Shown here piece by piece: positions 7,229-11,051 of a stretch of DNA of 11,051 nt. Under the pieces are notes generated by a model that was given only the letters and a program-made list of their open reading frames with translations, was not told the origin of the DNA and did not search any database. The translations under genes and the position numbers were made by a program. Source of the stretch: Saccoglossus kowalevskii. Lineage: Eukaryota > Hemichordata > Enteropneusta > Harrimaniidae. The DNA lies in the NCBI RefSeq assembly GCF_000003605.2, contig NW_003135339.1, forward strand, positions 101,029 through 112,079, in the 5' to 3' direction. Position 1 is the stretch's first letter. The number at the start of each line of letters is the position of its first letter.

Positions 7229-9075
7229 GATTGGTAGTCTACCGCCTTGGGCTATGTCTAATTGTAAACCCTGTGATGGTTTGCAAATCCAAACACTTTT
7301 GCATGGATCATTTGTTTCTAAGGATGGTCTGTACATGTATACCTTGGGTGAGTGTACAACATACTCAATAGGAAGGCTAAAATAACTGGTTCAGTCACTT
7401 ACAGGACTGACTTATGCTTAGCAGGTGCTTTTGTTCAAGGGTTTGGTTGACGTAACTGTCATACAGCCTTCTTTGGGTAGTTCCTAAACCGAAAACATAG
7501 TTTCTAAAGCCAAATTGTATTGCCTACTGTACAATTTTTTTTGGTGTTTTGTATGAAGTTTATTTTCACACATTGTTGATCAGTTGAATGTATAGGAAAA
7601 AAGGTATTTTCATTGGATGTTGATTTCACTTATTCATCTGTTCAGTGAAAATAAATTCAAAATGAAAATCAAGTATTTGCAGTACATTGTTAAAATGAAT
7701 TCTTGCGATAACAATTTAAGAAAGTCAATGGAATAGGTTCAGTGTCTGGAACTGTTTTATCAGTTTTGTGAATGTTTGAATTTCTTTAGTTCTTACGAGT
7801 AAGTACATGTGTCGTCTGAAGTGACTTTTCGTGTCATCTGTTTATCAACATCCAACAGTGTTTCCACCACACCACCATATTCCTTTTCAGTTTGGACTAG
7901 GAACTTGGTTTACTAAATGAAATCTTTCATTTTTAACTAAAGAGGGCAGAGCTGAATAAATGCATTGACCCAAAATGATCTTCAGTCATCAATAGACTCA
8001 GCTAACCTTTCACCTATCTTCCTCCGTACTCAGAAATCAATTGCATTGGTATAAGCTAAAGTGATCCACATTACGGGTAAATCCAGGAACATGAAAACAA
8101 TCCAGAAAGTGAATTTCTTTAAGGCAGTAAGTACCAGTGATATGTTTTTACCAGTCAGTTATAATTCTGGTTCAGTAGGTATTTGTTGTGGTATGGTGGT
8201 GCAGAATACATACCTTATTGGGCTGTGAAGGAAAATATGCTTCTATATATAATTGTTGGGGTACCATCCAGTTTTAAAAACATGTGCTAATTTTGTCAAA
8301 ATTAGAACATTCACTAAATAATTCTATTTTTGTAAAGGAGGTTATTTCAGTATCGTGTGATTTTTGGTTCTGTTCATGACAAAAACAGAAATCAGTATGA
8401 GATAATATAAGATATAGATAAAATGTGTACTACATGTGCCTATATGCTCTAATAATTCCAACATGATTTATGTTTGTACTGTGCGTGTTTTGTGTGAAAA
8501 TTTATATTTGTCATTCATTGTGAAAATGTGGTTGAAATGACAACACAAAATTTTATTTTCTCATCCTGTTTTCAAAACAAGTAATATACCTTCAAACATT
8601 ACATTTTAAAAATTTACTGAGCTAAGCACCGACATCTTAAAAATCATGATTTACTGAGTTGAGGACATCGGGTACTCACATGGCTGGATATGGTAGTTAG
8701 AAGTGTTAGAAGCATGACAATTGTATCTAAAGTTTCCAATTATAGTTCTGGGAAAATAATTTTCAAATTCTGTACATGTATGTTTGCTGGTCATTTACGA
8801 TGGTTGTGGTGTGGAATGCATTTAACTTTGTTAAAAGCAGTTTATTTCATATGTTCTTCTCAATTATACTTGCACAGCCGTAAAATTTAATGTTCTGAAT
8901 CTTTACGAGCACCTTATAGTATGCAGGTATTGGAGTGCCTGGGGATTGTGTGGCCTGTGAGTGTGAGTACCCTACAGTTACCCTGTGGTAATTTTCTTCT
9001 GCCCACAAATTTGTCTTGAGAATTATAGACTTGTAGTAAAGATTTTTTTTTAAAACAGAAAGCCTAAATTTTTAG
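7229..9075. other. Gene-poor AT-rich stretch, nothing assignable
   Basis: About 1.85 kb without a supportable gene. A consensus donor-like GTAAGT lies at 7799-7804 and an acceptor-like CCTTTTCAG near 7882-7890, but no exon with a recognisable product can be built around them. Small hairpins include CTAATTTT / AAAATTAG with a 3-base loop at 8287-8305. CpG is sparse. This is probably intron or intergenic DNA. Confidence 0.55.
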
Positions 9076-9151
9076 CCCAGCTGTTGACTTTGTCGAGCGT
9101 AGCTTATCATACGAGTGATTGTCGTTTGCAGTCCGTTGCTCGCCATTTGTG

Positions 9152-9768
9152 TCATATTTTTACTTTTTGGACTTCTTGAAAACTACAATTATATATGTAT
9201 ATGTACCTTGGGCAGACCTCTTTTAGATTTGTTCATTTCAAAATGATATCTTTAATTTTGATGAACATTTTTGCCATTTTTGGTAAAATGTTATGTTTTC
9301 AACTTCTTGTTGAAATCCGCAAGTCTGATTGCATTGATATTATATATATATATAGGTACTACATGTGGACCTCTCAGATTTGTTCATTTCGTGATGATAT
9401 CTTCAATTCTCTAATTTTGATGAATATTTTTGTCATTTTTAGTAAAAAGTGATATTTTTGACTTTTTGTTGACAACCACAAGTTCGATTGCTTTGATATT
9501 ATACATATAGGTAATACAGGTAGACCTCTCTCAGATTTGTTCATTTTGTGATGATAGCTTCAGTTCTCTAATTTTGATGAATATTTTTGTCATTTTTGGT
9601 AAAAAGTGATATTTTTGACTTTTTGTTGACAACCACAAGTTCGATTGCTTTGATATTATACATATAGGTAATACAGGTAGACCTCTCTCAGATTTGTTCA
9701 TTTTGTGATGATAGCTTCAGTTCTCTAATTTTGATGAATATTTTTGTCATTTTTGGTAAAAAGTGATG
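9152..9768. repeat. Tandem array of ~153-157-bp monomers, last two units near-identical
   Basis: The anchor GACCTC followed by AGATTTGTTCATTT recurs at 9215, 9368, 9523 and 9680, giving spacings of 153, 155 and 157. A truncated leading unit (GTCATATTTTTAC... from 9152) precedes them. Positions 9442-9610 and 9599-9767 match perfectly for 169 bases at offset 157, while earlier units are diverged, so the latest expansion occurred at the right end. A (TA)7 run lies in one unit at 9341-9354. The sequence just upstream (9076-9151, CCAGCTGTTGACTTTGTCGAGC...) is richer in CpG than its surroundings and could be the head of the element carrying the array. An 85-codon frame at 9195-9452 lies inside the repeats and is not a gene. 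Confidence 0.92.
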
Positions 9769-9989
9769 TTTTAAGACAACAGTGTATGTGACAGGATTGT
9801 ATGTCATCTTTTATCATTTATAGAATTATTACAATTTATTCCGACTTATATCTAGTTGTTTGAACAATCACGCCTCGTCTAAACTGCATCTGTAAATCGA
9901 AAAATCTTGGTCAGTGGCTTTTTGCCTGCCAATGGAGTAGAACATTAACCCAATGTATGACCCAACCTCTTTTTATTGTTGAATTCCAG

Positions 9990-10044
9990 GTTTGAACTTG
10001 ACACCTAATAATCATGGCTTCAGTCGCCCTTGGTGTTGAGAGAG
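9990..10044 (+). CDS. Tentative first coding exon (5' UTR end plus start codon), gene continuing beyond
   Basis: A plausible 3' splice site (CCTCTTTTTATTGTTGAATTCCAG, AG at 9988-9989) precedes an in-frame TGA at 9999-10001. An ATG follows at 10014-10016 with A at -3 and G at +4, a strong animal start context. The frame begins Met-Ala-Ser-Val-Ala-Leu-Gly-Val-Glu and reaches a possible donor AGAG/GTTGGT at 10044/10045. Without splicing, the frame stops at 10089-10091 after 25 residues. The donor is weaker than GTAAGT/GTGAGT and I do not recognise the peptide. No downstream exon can be pointed to within the remaining kilobase. This is the best hint of a host gene in the window, but it may be chance. 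Confidence 0.22.
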
Positions 10045-11051
10045 GTTGGTCCAGATTTATGCTACCAGTTATTGATTTTCAAAAAAATTAACAATTCTTG
10101 CATGATTTCTACATAGAATTGTGTATGTAGGTATAACCTGGCACAGACATAAGCTATGGTTCCATCTTCAATGCAAAATGTAATAGCTGATTTTTATGGT
10201 AACTGTGGGAACTCGCATGATGCATGAAAAGTGTGAATCGAATGTCAAAATTTTTTCTAGAAAAAAACTGCAAGAGTGGGGGGAGCTAGGGTTCTCCCGA
10301 CCTGGGTGTGGAGTTTTTGATAATTCTAAATTAAAATGGAGCATTCTATGGCTTTCTTGCGGCCAAAATTACTATCAGACAGGTCACAGTTGTAGACTGT
10401 GGCTACATGTGAACCCTGGTCATTCAGAATTTGGTGGTTGCCAGTGAATTTGCTCCCCACAGTAAGGGGGCACATGGCCATGGCATGAGGGCACAGCGTC
10501 CCTGTTTCCTTGTTTAAAAAAATCCCTGAAATTGATTTTGATTTTGAATATGTATTTGTTTGTTAGTTTATAGTTCAATGTTGAAATCCCAAGGCTCCAG
10601 AAGGGAGGGGAACATGGTGTTACTTCAACAAAACTGGCCATCATCAGATGTGTATAGTACATAACAATAAAGTGTGGAAATGCCCCAAAAATTACTACAA
10701 GTAATCCAGTTTTGACTTCACCACAATGCTATGACCTTTTGTTTGTCCTGTTTTTACATTTGATTTGATTCCAAGTATAATGCAGGATCTTGTAGTTAAA
10801 TGGGAACCTTCCAAGCCCAGGGATTGCACCAAAGAATCATGGAACACTACTGTTTATGTTGTTTACAAAGTTCATCTATCTTTTTTTATCCATTGTAATT
10901 TTACTCCAGAAAGTAAATTTGTTGTGAGATTAGACTTAACTAGAAGTGCCCCTTTTACAGACAATGGTCAATGCTATTACGGTTGTTTCAAACTATCTTT
11001 TCTATGTGGCTTTCTACACAACTGGTTGCCTGTCATCTGAATCTAGATTTT
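10045..11051. other. Stretch with short open frames, no assignable gene
   Basis: Open frames at 10196-10447 (+), 10420-10662 (-) and 10765-11040 (+) are 80-91 codons long, overlap or lack context, and match no family I recognise. The last follows an acceptor-like polypyrimidine tract ending TTCCAAG and contains L-V-V-K-W-E-P-S...Y-V-V-Y-K. This is loosely like the B and C strands of a fibronectin type III domain, but the spacing and following residues do not confirm it. An AATAAA lies at 10666-10671 on the plus strand. TGCTCCCC and GGGGGCA near 10450-10472 can form a small stem. Confidence 0.4.

Noticed and set aside
7559-7655. 11-bp inverted repeat TTTATTTTCAC / GTGAAAATAAA bounding 97 bp, as a possible mini-transposon
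   Set aside because: About one such pair is expected by chance in 11 kb of AT-rich DNA, and no flanking duplication is seen.
8287-8305. Hairpin CTAATTTT-GTC-AAAATTAG
   Set aside because: AT-rich short stem, likely chance; no context for an RNA gene or terminator.
9152-9768. CRISPR-like reading of the repeat array
   Set aside because: The repeats are contiguous 150-bp-class units with no short repeats separated by unique spacers, and the DNA is eukaryotic in character.
10765-11040. 91-codon frame with a loose fibronectin type III look
   Set aside because: Only two strand-like motifs fit; spacing, cysteines and the downstream residues do not confirm the fold, and no splice structure supports it.

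Overview
The window looks like AT-rich nuclear DNA from an animal, most likely a marine invertebrate such as a mollusc, hemichordate or cephalochordate; the phylum cannot be fixed from this sequence. The reasons are a non-LTR retrotransposon tail, a DNA transposon with long inverted ends, satellite-like arrays of about 150 bp, CpG depletion over most of the length, and no long open reading frames, operons or Shine-Dalgarno spacing. No host protein-coding gene can be named. The longest open stretch is only about 106 codons and resembles nothing I recognise.

Layout from left to right. Positions 1-897 are the end of a tandem array of ~150-bp monomers arranged as ~300-bp A-B dimers, most carrying a palindromic CAAAATGGC...GCCATTTTG core. 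Positions 898-3790 are unique-looking, gene-poor DNA with two poly-C runs and a small cluster of CAGGT motifs. Positions 3791-4486 hold the dead 3' end of a non-LTR retrotransposon: a CCHC zinc-knuckle, in-frame stops, an AATAAA signal and an (ATT)n tail. It appears to be interrupted by a ~220-bp minus-strand retrocopy with a poly(A) signal, an A-rich tail and a 14-of-15 bp target-site duplication.

Positions 4915-7220 are the main structural discovery: a 2.3-kb DNA transposon with ~505-bp terminal inverted repeats, flanked by the 8-bp direct repeat AGTACAAG. It has no recognisable transposase, and its CpG density by hand count is about five times that of the DNA to its right. Both inverted repeats keep a perfect YY1-type motif (AAGATGGCG) beside an invariant 28-bp block. 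Positions 7229-9075 are again gene-poor. Positions 9152-9768 are a second tandem array (153-157 bp period) whose last two units match perfectly over 169 bp at offset 157. Around 9990-10044 there is a tentative first coding exon (3' splice site, in-frame stop, strong-context ATG, possible donor). The rest to 11051 holds nothing assignable.

The window is best read as intergenic or intronic DNA built by successive mobile-element insertions and tandem amplification, not as a set of cooperating genes. I see no evidence for a new protein-coding system. The parts most worth following up are the long-TIR element, the nested retroposition and the two nucleosome-length arrays.
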